IMG/VR virus record: IMGVR_UViG_3300042544_001048
Coordinates: 1-30,693 of that record
Origin: a virus
DNA: 30,693 bases
Direction: 5' to 3' (one strand)
Shown here in pieces: positions 11,293 to 19,346 of the stretch (position 1 is the stretch's first letter; each line of letters starts with the position of its first letter). A program made the position numbers and the translations under genes. The notes under the pieces were generated by a model. That model made no database searches, had not been told where the DNA came from, and saw nothing but the letters and a program-made list of their open reading frames with translations.

Positions 11293-12303
11293 TTATTTCT
11301 TATTAATATACTCTTTTAAAACTTTTTTTACAGATTCTTTAATTATACTTTTGTTCATTATATAATCCCATGTTTTTTGAGTTAGTTCATTATTAGAATT
11401 GGAAAAATTAGCTGTGTTAAGTAATAAATGTTCTAATTCTTTACCATATGTATCGTTAAGTCTATCTCCATTAAATAGTTTTGCATTTAAATCCCCAATC
11501 TTGGTGTTAACACAACCTAATGTAAAAGGGAAATCGATACAATCTTTTGTTGGGACATCAACTTTTTTATCTTTATTAAAATACAAAGGTTTAGATTTTA
11601 CAACCGGAAAAACTGACTTTTTAATATCAGTTTTTATTGTGGTATTTGTAACCGTATCGGTTTTCTTTTCGTCATCCTCGGTTGAAGTAGTGTCCTCATC
11701 ATCCTTACCTGTAATTTTTTTTGCTTTTACTAATTCTTTATATATGTTTACTATTTTAACATTTACACTCAAACTATCTGGTGTGAATGTAACGTTAAAG
11801 TTTGGAATTAAAACTCCTTGACTATTAGATATTGTAAATGTGTCTTTATCTGTTGGAGATAAAGTTAAAAATCGATCGTCACCTATTAATTTACTTAGTC
11901 CAGGAATTTTATCTAAATATATTGAACCTAGGTATAAAACGTCAACATCATTCTCATCTTTTGATGTGTATACTCTAATTTTTTTAATGAGATCATTGGT
12001 GTACTCACCCACATAACTATCTGAATTAACGTTATTAACCCCGCCACAATAACCTAAATTTTGTGCCCAAGGCATGTCACAAGCATACATCTTATAATAT
12101 GTTGCTAAACTGGAAAAAGTTATTTTATCCCAAGTTTTTCCTTTTACTTTTTTCTTTTTGTTTTTTTCAATCTTATCTACAAACGATTCAAATGTTTCTT
12201 TATCGGTAAATTGCGCATCGAACTCCTCTTGTGTAAAATTAGGGGTATTTTCACGAATAATTTTATAGAGTTGTCTTCTATATTTATCTAAATTTTGTGC
12301 CAT
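11293..12303 (-). CDS. Large hydrophilic protein of unknown function, possibly virion-associated
   Basis: A 336-residue protein beginning MAQNLDKYRRQLYKIIRE, then a Lys-rich stretch (KNKKKKVKGKTW), a middle part with CDMPWAQNLGYCGG, and a disordered acidic linker at about 201-218 (GKDDEDTTSTEDDEKKTDT). It ends KESVKKVLKEYINKK, which resembles the recurring N-terminal segment of other proteins. Its start overlaps the stop of the next upstream gene by one base. The three genes 15642, 13916 and 12303 form one cluster. I recognise no family. Confidence 0.75.
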   Translation of the reverse strand: MAQNLDKYRRQLYKIIRENTPNFTQEEFDAQFTDKETFESFVDKIEKNKKKKVKGKTWDKITFSSLATYYKMYACDMPWAQNLGYCGGVNNVNSDSYVGEYTNDLIKKIRVYTSKDENDVDVLYLGSIYLDKIPGLSKLIGDDRFLTLSPTDKDTFTISNSQGVLIPNFNVTFTPDSLSVNVKIVNIYKELVKAKKITGKDDEDTTSTEDDEKKTDTVTNTTIKTDIKKSVFPVVKSKPLYFNKDKKVDVPTKDCIDFPFTLGCVNTKIGDLNAKLFNGDRLNDTYGKELEHLLLNTANFSNSNNELTQKTWDYIMNKSIIKESVKKVLKEYINKK

Positions 12304-13916
12304 TAATTATTTAATTTTTCTAATGCTTTTTTTGCCTTATCTTTACTTGAAAATATTTTAAAGTATTCTTGGAAATCCCTCTCTGCGTCTTTTAACATTT
12401 GTGATTGTTCTTCTGATGATGCATTTTTAAAGTCTTCTTTATTTTTAACATCATTAATAAATTTATCTAATCCGTCTTTATATATTTTTTGTTCGACACT
12501 ACTTCTATTTCTAAATATATCGGAATCTTTGAAATAATAATGTATTAATCTTGGAATTGGTCCCATTAACGCAACGTGTAAAGGTTCTTTTAAAAATTGA
12601 CTAATTGTGGTATCACCAATAAAAGATGCAAAATATTTTACATTATCCGAGGTTGATTCCGGATCACCCGGATTATTCCATTCTTTGGATGGTTCCGTAA
12701 TGTTTAAATTTAAAAAAGATTGACCTTGACTCTCTTTATATTGTGCTAATAATACATCTAAAAGACCGATCGTTACCGCGGTTAAAACAGACCTAACCCC
12801 TAACTCTCTTAGATAAAATTTTCTTTTTCCATAATATCTCACATTTGAGGTCATTTCTTTTTTTAATCTTGCGTCACCAAATATTAAAGCATTGCTAATT
12901 CTATCCCATTCGGTTTTAACACCTGGTTTTAAACTCGCCAACATTTTACCCATAGCACCAAAATAACCATTATATTTATTATCAACATTTTTTATATTTT
13001 GGCTAACATTTTTCAATTCCCCCCAAAATTTTTCTAAATTATTATAAGATAAATCATTTAAATCTCCGCTCAATTTTGTTTTAACATTTGGAGCATTATT
13101 TAGTTGTTGAGTTAGTTGATCAAACACGTCTTTTTGTATTTGTTTGTGATATATTTTCAATTGTCTTAATAATTCATATAACTTTTTTTGGTATCCTTGG
13201 TGATTTACAACTCCAGTACCCGATTTCATTACGTTTTCATACTCGGTAATTAAACTATCAAAATTTTTCTTTAAAGCATCCATTTTTAATTCAGCTCCTT
13301 CAGTTTTAAAATTTTTAATTGTTTTAATGAAAGGATTTAAACCCACATTTTCAATGTAAAAATTATATAACTTATCGGCAATATTTTTCAAAAAAGTTGT
13401 TGATTTAACTGTCGACACATTTTCCACACCAGTTTTAATTATTCTATTCCCTGCTTGTCTATATGCTGTAATTATTCTTCCCATATCGGATGCGGGGTCT
13501 GTTAATCTAACTTTATCTAAAATAATTGGATATATTGCACCGTTCGGACCTCCAGGTCTATAATTTTTTGCATAGTCTTCTAACGCCTCTCTAACTTGCG
13601 GTATTCTAAACAATTCTTCTAATTGAGAGTTGGTTATGTTTTTCATATTTATATTACGAATAATTCCACCTATTTCATCATATTCAATTGCTTTAACTGA
13701 AGGCATATCTAATTTTTTTAAAATATCTTCAACTTCGGGAAACTTTTTTTTGATTGGCCTTAATATTAATTTATTTAATAATTCTGTTAATTTAAATGGC
13801 GCAATTGAAGTGGCGACTTCATTTATATCCAATCTAAGTTCTCCTATAGTATCAAATTGCTCACCAATTAATCTATTAAATTTTTGTTTATATTCGTTTA
13901 ACCTTATTTTACTCAT
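12303..13916 (-). CDS. Large helical protein with one membrane segment, possibly virion internal
   Basis: This 537-residue protein starts MSKIRLNEYKQKFNRLIGE, a looser version of the shared N-terminal segment. It is mostly helical and Lys/Asn-rich, with one hydrophobic region at about 374-393 (VRSVLTAVTIGLLDVLLAQY). The second half, after an apparent linker (LNLNITEPSKEWNNPGDPE), is soluble. A TATTTATA box lies 4 bases before ATG. It is followed by the 336-aa gene with a one-base overlap. A large helical protein with a membrane segment in a tagged cluster suggests an internal or ejected virion protein, but that is inference. Confidence 0.75.
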   Translation of the reverse strand: MSKIRLNEYKQKFNRLIGEQFDTIGELRLDINEVATSIAPFKLTELLNKLILRPIKKKFPEVEDILKKLDMPSVKAIEYDEIGGIIRNINMKNITNSQLEELFRIPQVREALEDYAKNYRPGGPNGAIYPIILDKVRLTDPASDMGRIITAYRQAGNRIIKTGVENVSTVKSTTFLKNIADKLYNFYIENVGLNPFIKTIKNFKTEGAELKMDALKKNFDSLITEYENVMKSGTGVVNHQGYQKKLYELLRQLKIYHKQIQKDVFDQLTQQLNNAPNVKTKLSGDLNDLSYNNLEKFWGELKNVSQNIKNVDNKYNGYFGAMGKMLASLKPGVKTEWDRISNALIFGDARLKKEMTSNVRYYGKRKFYLRELGVRSVLTAVTIGLLDVLLAQYKESQGQSFLNLNITEPSKEWNNPGDPESTSDNVKYFASFIGDTTISQFLKEPLHVALMGPIPRLIHYYFKDSDIFRNRSSVEQKIYKDGLDKFINDVKNKEDFKNASSEEQSQMLKDAERDFQEYFKIFSSKDKAKKALEKLNN

Positions 13917-13920
13917 AATA

Positions 13921-13928
13921 TATAAATA
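13921..13928 (-). promoter_or_regulatory. TATTTATA box
   Basis: Exact box, 4 bases before ATG at 13916, within the short gap after the upstream gene's stop. Confidence 0.6.
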
Positions 13929-13929
13929 T

Positions 13930-15642
13930 TTATTTGTTCTTTTCGTAATCTTGTATTTGTTTATTTAACTCACCATTTGCAACAACATCCAAATTTAATT
14001 TTGGGTTTTCCATAAATTTTTTCATAGTATTTGTTGAAATTGAATAAAATCTAATTTTTGCCCCGTCTCCTTCATCTTTGAATTTATCTTCACAAATATT
14101 ATAGAATTTATCATTAACTTTTTGCATTTGCTCGTCAAATTTAATTAATGTGTTTTCATCTAATTTATCGATATTTTCGAGTACTTGATTATATAATTCT
14201 CGACTACTAAAAAATTGTTTAGTTAATGGAGATGTTCCATTTTTAATATACTCCATACTTTCTATCATTTTCCCCAAGGTTTGTAAATATGAAATACCAA
14301 CTAAAGTACCTAAAAAAAGTGATACGTTTTCAAATCCAAACGTCTTGTAAAATTTTACACTTTCAGCTTTATTTATTTTACCTTGTTTATATAGGTCTTG
14401 TATTGTTTCATACATTTCTCTTATTTTTTCATCTGAAACTTGTTGGGGACCTTTTTTAATAATTTTAATTCTTTCTAATATTGTACTGTTAATTAATTTA
14501 CTAATTTCTTCAGGTTCAATATCTTTTAATTTCTGTAAAATATATCTATCCTGATTTGTTAATAAACGACCAGCAGGTGTTTTACTAACACCGTTTATTA
14601 AATCAACAATTTCTTTTTCGTTTTCGCAAAACTTAATAGCATTAGTTAACCTCCTCGCTTGACTAACACTAACACTACCAATTTTTAAACCAACACTAAT
14701 AAACGGTAAAAATGCGCAAACTAAACCTATAGCGGCACCTAAATTATCTTTGTAATATAATGAACTAGTAACTGACGCTAAATCCAAACCTAAACCCACC
14801 CATAATCCTATTGATCCGGGTATGAAAATAGAAGATGCCACACCAGCAACTAAAAGAATTGTAGACCCCCAATTTTGCCAAAACGAAAGATCATCGTATT
14901 TCAAAGATTCTGGAATTTCGTCAACATTAAAAAATAATTGTTCTTTATAGGAATGGTCAAGATCGTTATAATATCCAATAAATTTCCAAAACACCGGTTT
15001 ATCACTAATTCTTTTTATTTTACCAACATAGCTAATGTTGTTAACAGTAAAAGATCTAAGAGTATTGGGTGGTAAAATTTCTTCTATTTGTTTTACACTT
15101 GGGACATATTTTTCATATTCAGGAACATCCCAATTTTTAAAAAATGATTGTAAAGTTTGTGATGGGTCACCGAAATAACTAACTTTAGTTGTATTATTAC
15201 CCACTTTCAAAGGTATTAATATTGTATTTGGGTATTTAAATCCTGGTGGAATATTGAATATTTTAGCGTTTTTTGTTTTAAGGAAGTCTTTTATTTCTTT
15301 ATCTTCTTTATCGTTTTGAAATTTATCGTAGGATTGTTTAGCTAAGATTGGGTTAAGTCCCGTAAATGAACTCATTTGTTCTTTTAATTGATTTCCTTTA
15401 CCTCTACTCAATTTAGCACCAACAACATCGGCCCATTTGGTTACACCTACCTGATTACCTGGTCCTCTTGTGACACCACTCTCCCATTTACCGACCTGTG
15501 GATATCCTTGACCGCCTGCCTGTTTATCTGATGTGCCCTTTTCAGGTTCAGATGCTGGCGGTTCAGCCTGTTCTGATAATTCCGTTTCCGATATTAAAGT
15601 AAGTAAATGTTTATATTGTTTCTCGCTTAAAGCCAACTTCAT
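13930..15642 (-). CDS. Tagged large protein with hydrophobic core, possible membrane-active virion protein
   Basis: The 570-residue protein starts MKLALSEKQYKHLLTLISE, then a disordered Pro/Gly/Ser-rich linker (about 20-65). Residues 259-322 are strongly hydrophobic with Gly-rich stretches (VAGVASSIFIPGSIGLWVGLGLDLASV and on), suggesting two or three membrane passes or a fusion-like hairpin. The remainder is helical and Lys/Glu-rich. The hydrophobic stretch recalls the Gly-rich domain that precedes toxin domains in some secreted toxins, but no toxin motif is visible. A TATTTATA box lies 4 bases before ATG. A membrane-inserting internal protein released with the DNA is one idea. Confidence 0.75.
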   Translation of the reverse strand: MKLALSEKQYKHLLTLISETELSEQAEPPASEPEKGTSDKQAGGQGYPQVGKWESGVTRGPGNQVGVTKWADVVGAKLSRGKGNQLKEQMSSFTGLNPILAKQSYDKFQNDKEDKEIKDFLKTKNAKIFNIPPGFKYPNTILIPLKVGNNTTKVSYFGDPSQTLQSFFKNWDVPEYEKYVPSVKQIEEILPPNTLRSFTVNNISYVGKIKRISDKPVFWKFIGYYNDLDHSYKEQLFFNVDEIPESLKYDDLSFWQNWGSTILLVAGVASSIFIPGSIGLWVGLGLDLASVTSSLYYKDNLGAAIGLVCAFLPFISVGLKIGSVSVSQARRLTNAIKFCENEKEIVDLINGVSKTPAGRLLTNQDRYILQKLKDIEPEEISKLINSTILERIKIIKKGPQQVSDEKIREMYETIQDLYKQGKINKAESVKFYKTFGFENVSLFLGTLVGISYLQTLGKMIESMEYIKNGTSPLTKQFFSSRELYNQVLENIDKLDENTLIKFDEQMQKVNDKFYNICEDKFKDEGDGAKIRFYSISTNTMKKFMENPKLNLDVVANGELNKQIQDYEKNK

Positions 15643-15646
15643 AGTC

Positions 15647-15654
15647 TATAAATA
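15647..15654 (-). promoter_or_regulatory. TATTTATA box
   Basis: Exact box, 4 bases before ATG at 15642. Confidence 0.65.
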
Positions 15655-15724
15655 TCCAATAAAACTTTTGAATACGATATTGGTATAGGGAAAAATACCC
15701 CTTTTTTGGTTAAAAAGAAAGATT

Positions 15725-16096
15725 TTAATCTTCGTTGTAGATATTCGGGTCTTCCTTGGCGTACATTTTGATGAACTGACCGGCTTTAGCGTTGGCCTCA
15801 TCTTCAATCTCACCCCCAATGTCCGGCGGTTGAACCTTTAAACGACCTTGTTCGAATTGTTTGTGGTGTACCATCTCGTGGGCAATACTTCTACACACAT
15901 CCACCAATGCTCGGTTTTTAGCGCAAACCTTGATTATCTTGTTTTCTTTGGTGTAATCGTAATTTGCGGTTGTTTTTAGACCGTCTCTATGGTTTTGGAT
16001 CTTAACAGTAGGAACGGTTTTAAGTTCTAATTGTTTCTTTACAAATAGAACAAATTTATCTAAAATCTCCCTTTTTTCGTCGTTTAAAAAACTCAT
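15725..16096 (-). CDS. HExxH zinc metalloprotease-like protein
   Basis: A 123-residue protein with CRSIAHEMVHHKQFEQG (H73-E74-x-x-H77), a zincin motif, and a downstream acidic helix EIEDEANAKAG (98-105) that could supply the third zinc ligand. The preceding part (RDGLKTTANYDYTKENKIIKV) would form the beta sheet before the helix. Its size suits a minimal metalloprotease of phage type. A TATTTATA box lies 4 bases before ATG. It sits upstream of the large tagged genes. A role in trimming virion proteins or host wall peptides is possible; a DUF-type inactive relative cannot be excluded. Confidence 0.8.
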   Translation of the reverse strand: MSFLNDEKREILDKFVLFVKKQLELKTVPTVKIQNHRDGLKTTANYDYTKENKIIKVCAKNRALVDVCRSIAHEMVHHKQFEQGRLKVQPPDIGGEIEDEANAKAGQFIKMYAKEDPNIYNED

Positions 16097-16100
16097 ATTA

Positions 16101-16108
16101 TATAAATA
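16101..16108 (-). promoter_or_regulatory. TATTTATA box
   Basis: Exact box, 4 bases before ATG at 16096, starting directly after the stop of the upstream gene. Confidence 0.65.
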
Positions 16109-16357
16109 TTACAAAATTGATTCTTCGGGTAAATCATTTTCCATTGAATATTGATCAATTAACTCAATGACATCGTTTTCGTCCATCTTATACATATCAT
16201 CTTCATGAATAATATTTGGGGAGTAGTACATAACGTCATCAAGAGTCAATTCTAACACCCTATAAGTCTCATCCCGATCATTATCGGTTGAAAACTCGAC
16301 GTACAACATTCTATTGTCGTCATTATAATAGTATTCTCTTATATGCATGGTAAACAA
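16109..16357 (-). CDS. Small acidic protein of unknown function
   Basis: An 82-residue acidic protein (MFTMHIREYYYNDDNRMLYVEFSTDND and on; ATGs at 16357 and 16348 are both possible). It contains a beta-rich first half and an acidic helical end (DENDVIELIDQYSMENDLPEESIL). Its start lies beside that of the divergent gene, and the stop is adjacent to the TATTTATA box of the protease gene. Family unknown; the acidic profile resembles DNA mimics or inhibitor proteins, but nothing specific supports this. Confidence 0.7.
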   Translation of the reverse strand: MFTMHIREYYYNDDNRMLYVEFSTDNDRDETYRVLELTLDDVMYYSPNIIHEDDMYKMDENDVIELIDQYSMENDLPEESIL

Positions 16358-16442
16358 TGATAATTATATTGAATTATTTGAAAATCAAAAATTATACGTT
16401 TTATTGATACAAAATAGAAATATTTTTCTTATTATTATTGAT

Positions 16443-16766
16443 ATGGATTGGTATATTGTTGAATATTTGTATCCGAACGCGTTTAAGAGATTTACGGATA
16501 TTATGTTTCCAAATGTTGGCGTATTGAGTTTATCTACACTGGGATTATACGATTCAAAAAAACTTTATCAGTTTTTTGATAAGGAAGGCGTATACCTAAC
16601 AATTGAAATGTACAACCCACATCAATGGGTTTTTAGCATTTCATTAAAAAACGGGATAGTATTTGGACCAACCCAAGATTCTAAATCTACGAGAGAGGAA
16701 ACTGAAACTGAAGGATTCCTTGAATGTTTTAGGATATTAGATAAAAAACTAAAAGACACTTTATGA
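16443..16766 (+). CDS. Small protein of unknown function
   Basis: I place the start at 16443 (MDWYIVEYLYPNAFKRFTDI), giving 107 residues. The longer frame from 16347 would overlap the divergent gene by 11 bases and adds a hydrophobic, AT-rich lead. Contents: aromatic, mixed alpha/beta, with FDKEGVYLTIEMYNPHQWVFSISLKNGIVFG in the middle and a charged C-terminal helix. It overlaps the next gene by 4 bases (ATGA), implying coupled translation. Similar small proteins occur in phages of this type, but I cannot name a family. Confidence 0.65.
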   Translation: MDWYIVEYLYPNAFKRFTDIMFPNVGVLSLSTLGLYDSKKLYQFFDKEGVYLTIEMYNPHQWVFSISLKNGIVFGPTQDSKSTREETETEGFLECFRILDKKLKDTL

Positions 16767-17083
16767 ACGATATTTATGATAATAGTATGAGTATGTCTGT
16801 CAACTTTCTTTTACAATCAACAAGAATTTTACATAATGACAATTATGATGAGAATGAATTGGAAATGATTACCAATTTTATGGTTGCGGTTGACAATGAG
16901 ATATTAAATGAGTATAATGATACATGTACAATATTGTCTTACGATAATGATTTACAACTTTATATTGAAATATTAGACGCTTTGATAGTTATTTTTGAAG
17001 ATAGAGAAGAATATGAAATATGTGAGATGTTAAAACATAAGAAAGACGATGCGATCGAAATAATTGAAAATAAAACAATATAA
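16763..17083 (+). CDS. Small acidic helical protein
   Basis: A 106-residue, strongly acidic, all-helical protein (MNDIYDNSMSMSVNFLLQSTRI and on). Its C-terminal half, ILDALIVIFEDREEYEICEMLKHKKD, has the same arrangement as the end of the 23741 gene (VSVLWKKNEESENYEFASIL), so the two may be related. It is coupled to the gene before it and ends 2 bases ahead of the next small gene. Function unknown. Confidence 0.65.
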   Translation: MNDIYDNSMSMSVNFLLQSTRILHNDNYDENELEMITNFMVAVDNEILNEYNDTCTILSYDNDLQLYIEILDALIVIFEDREEYEICEMLKHKKDDAIEIIENKTI

Positions 17084-17085
17084 TT

Positions 17086-17226
17086 ATGGCAATTTTAGGA
17101 ATGTCCGATGAGGAAAGAAAGAAAATTTCTGAGCAACATAAACAACTTGAAAAGATTGCTCGTGAAAAAAGAGAAGAATTGAAAAAAGGTTTAAAAAAAC
17201 CTGACGAAAAGAAAACCACCAAATAG
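17086..17226 (+). CDS. Small Lys/Glu-rich coiled peptide (46 aa)
   Basis: The frame from 17086 begins MAILGMSDEERKKISEQHKQ and ends KKPDEKKTTK, a single charged helix. It follows the preceding gene by 2 bases and its stop lies in the loop of a terminator, consistent with the last gene of a three-gene operon. Family unknown. Composition suggests a coiled coil or RNA/protein-binding helix. Confidence 0.65.
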   Translation: MAILGMSDEERKKISEQHKQLEKIAREKREELKKGLKKPDEKKTTK

Positions 17227-17237
17227 GTGGTTTTTTG
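17213..17237. terminator. Bidirectional terminator
   Basis: AAAACCACC/GGTGGTTTT with T and A runs on either side, between the plus-strand 46-aa gene and the minus-strand FkbM gene. Confidence 0.8.
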
Positions 17238-17804
17238 TTATCTCCAATCTTTTATTATAACTTGTTCGTCTTTTAATCTATCTTTTATTTTTTGTGGTTC
17301 ATCTTTAAAATCATTAAAATCCGTACCGTGCCATTCTACCCACAAATTTTTAATATTTTTTTTCCATCCGTTTTCAATCATGGCATTTAACACACTATAT
17401 TCCGCAAATTCAATATCCATTTTAATATAGATATTGTCATCATCGTTAAATTGTTTGATAAAATTGATGAAGTTAATGCACTCAATTTCTATTTCATCAT
17501 AATGATCCGAATACTGCCTATCTGAACCAATTTCTTCAATATACCCACCTTGACTTTTACCATCGGTGCCGGCTCTTTTAAATCTAACATTACCATCTTT
17601 AATCCATACGGCTTTTTTATGTAACGTTATATTGTAACCAACAAGTTGCTTTATTCTATTTTCCGTGTCTAATAATGGATTTGGTTCAAATGTATGAATT
17701 ATCCATGACTCGTCGTTAGGTTGGACGTTAAGTTCTTTTATAATGTCGCAAAGACCTTCGGTATTATGTGTTCCTAAATCTAATAGTATATTACTCATTC
17801 TCAA
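17238..17804 (-). CDS. FkbM-family methyltransferase
   Basis: The 188-residue protein has NILLDLGTHNTEGL (about 4-17) as a SAM-binding motif I, HTFEPNPLL (about 37-45), and DDNIYIKMDIEFAEYSVLNAM (about 125-145), typical of FkbM sugar O-methyltransferases (family motif KMDIEGAE). MSNILLDLG at the third codon is a possible alternative start. It is the last gene of the glycosylation operon and overlaps the preceding gene by 14 bases. It likely methylates a sugar added by the upstream enzymes. Short for the family but with the core intact. Confidence 0.85.
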   Translation of the reverse strand: MRMSNILLDLGTHNTEGLCDIIKELNVQPNDESWIIHTFEPNPLLDTENRIKQLVGYNITLHKKAVWIKDGNVRFKRAGTDGKSQGGYIEEIGSDRQYSDHYDEIEIECINFINFIKQFNDDDNIYIKMDIEFAEYSVLNAMIENGWKKNIKNLWVEWHGTDFNDFKDEPQKIKDRLKDEQVIIKDWR

Positions 17805-18600
17805 ATATTTTAAAGTATTCTCTCCATGTACATTTAACCAAATGATATTTTGATTTGTCTCTTACATAAGTAATATCAAAAACTTTTTCGTCGCTACCAA
17901 TGTATTTGTTATCGATAGACTCATCAATTGTTTTACAAAATTCTTCTGTCAAATAATTCACCATATTTGTTGGTACAAAGAAAGCTGTTCCTTGTATATT
18001 TCTAATTTGAGATAATGATAAGAATTCTTTATCATCAACATTAAAATCTTCACTATGGCTAAAAAATATAATTTTTTCACCTTCAATTTTATTGATCTTG
18101 TTAACACTCGGCCAAACTTTTCCTTTATATAATTCCATAGGTTCTCTTAAGCCACCAGCATCTGCCCAAATAATCAAATCCCCGTCAAAATATTTTTTAT
18201 CAACGGTATCCTTTAACCAAAACATTTTATTGAACATAATCACATTATATAATGGTTTGCACATTTCCGGAACATCAGGAAAAGAAACTTTCTTAATAAA
18301 CTCTTCAGAAAACATTAAATTATTTAATTTTTCATTATATAATTTATAAGCATCTAACTCTTCTAGCTCCTGAACAACCATCACCGTTTTCTCTAAATTA
18401 ACGTCATATTTTTTTCTGAGCTCTATAATTTCATCTTTAAATTTTTCTTGTGTGTAGATAACCATTTCATTATCGATAGATAATGTTCTTTCCATTAGAT
18501 GAATATACCCACCGTAAGATGATGTAAACTTCTCCCATTTATCTCTACCAATATCATATAACGCAGTTACTATTACAGGTTTTTTTATATCCATGACCAT
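17791..18600 (-). CDS. HtrL/YibB-like glycosyltransferase-type protein
   Basis: This 269-residue protein has IVTALYDIGRDKW at the N-terminus, a PLYNVIMFNKMFWLKDTV segment and the hallmark GDLIIWADAGG (140-150), as in HtrL/YibB and WlaTC-type proteins linked to surface polysaccharide. VPTNMVNYLTEEF and SDEKVFDITYVRDK near the end also fit. Expected role: transfer or modification of a sugar. It overlaps the genes on both sides by 14-16 bases, so the operon is strongly coupled. A start at 18594 (second ATG) would reduce the overlap. Confidence 0.8.
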   Translation of the reverse strand: MVMDIKKPVIVTALYDIGRDKWEKFTSSYGGYIHLMERTLSIDNEMVIYTQEKFKDEIIELRKKYDVNLEKTVMVVQELEELDAYKLYNEKLNNLMFSEEFIKKVSFPDVPEMCKPLYNVIMFNKMFWLKDTVDKKYFDGDLIIWADAGGLREPMELYKGKVWPSVNKINKIEGEKIIFFSHSEDFNVDDKEFLSLSQIRNIQGTAFFVPTNMVNYLTEEFCKTIDESIDNKYIGSDEKVFDITYVRDKSKYHLVKCTWREYFKIFENE

Positions 18601-19346
18601 TCTATTTTTATATTTTTATGTTTAATATTAACTTTTTCTACATCAAAAAAATCAGATGTATCGTCAGATTTAATCAACGTATTCAATTTCATTCCATGTT
18701 TGTTTAACATTGTCGGAACAAATCCTTCCGAATAACCGCTTAATCCTTCGTTATTTAAATCTAATAATTTTTTCATTGCTCTATTTGAGAATTTCACAAC
18801 AGGAAAAAATGATCCGAATATTTCTTTAACGTCTTCTGGTACCACATCACCCGGACCCGGAAATCTCAAAAACCAAGCATCACATGAATGTGTATTACTA
18901 TCTATTTTTGGTATTGATAGTTGAGATTCTACATTTTTGTTTTTAAAACAAAAGTAAGATATGAAATCTGAATCATCGTTATCAACCCCATTAAAAAACG
19001 CGTTCCAATCGTCCATTCTAACATCATCATCAAAAAACCAATAGTTGTCGTGATGTGGGTTGTGTATATAATAATTTAACATTCTAAAGTGCGCGTAAAA
19101 CCACACAATGTTTCTATTACCAGCCGAGTTCCAAAAATTTCTTTTATCAACATCTTTATAAAAATTAAGATTCATTCTAATATTGGTTTCGTTATATAAA
19201 AATCCAACATCAAAAGATCCGTCAGAACTAATATCCGACACAAACGTTAACTCTCTTCCAGTTTCTTTAAACGAATCCCAATGTTTCACGTATGAATGAT
19301 ATGTACCCGGTACAGTACATACACAATATGCATTATTTAAACTCAT
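18585..19346 (-). CDS. Putative glycosyltransferase (DDD motif)
   Basis: A 253-residue protein with YCVCTVPGTYHSYVKHW at the N-terminus, NYWFFDDDVRMDDW (102-115; DDD at 106-108 as metal-binding DxD), and WFLRFPGPGDVVP in the middle. These suit a GT-A nucleotide-sugar transferase. The family is not clear to me, and the enzyme lacks a membrane segment. It overlaps the genes before and after by 14-16 bases. Given its neighbours, it probably adds one sugar of a phage-made glycan. Confidence 0.75.
   Translation of the reverse strand: MSLNNAYCVCTVPGTYHSYVKHWDSFKETGRELTFVSDISSDGSFDVGFLYNETNIRMNLNFYKDVDKRNFWNSAGNRNIVWFYAHFRMLNYYIHNPHHDNYWFFDDDVRMDDWNAFFNGVDNDDSDFISYFCFKNKNVESQLSIPKIDSNTHSCDAWFLRFPGPGDVVPEDVKEIFGSFFPVVKFSNRAMKKLLDLNNEGLSGYSEGFVPTMLNKHGMKLNTLIKSDDTSDFFDVEKVNIKHKNIKIEWSWI

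Noticed and set aside
11399-11821. Plus-strand frame of 140 codons
   Set aside because: Antisense to the 336-aa gene; its Ser/Val-rich run is the complement of an acidic linker.
15690-15713. Weak hairpin with T-run between the protease gene and the tagged 570-aa gene
   Set aside because: Only a short GGG/CCC-type stem with a large loop; too weak to call a terminator.
16347-16442. Longer start for the small plus-strand gene
   Set aside because: It would overlap the divergent gene and add an AT-rich hydrophobic lead; ATG at 16443 is more likely, though not certain.
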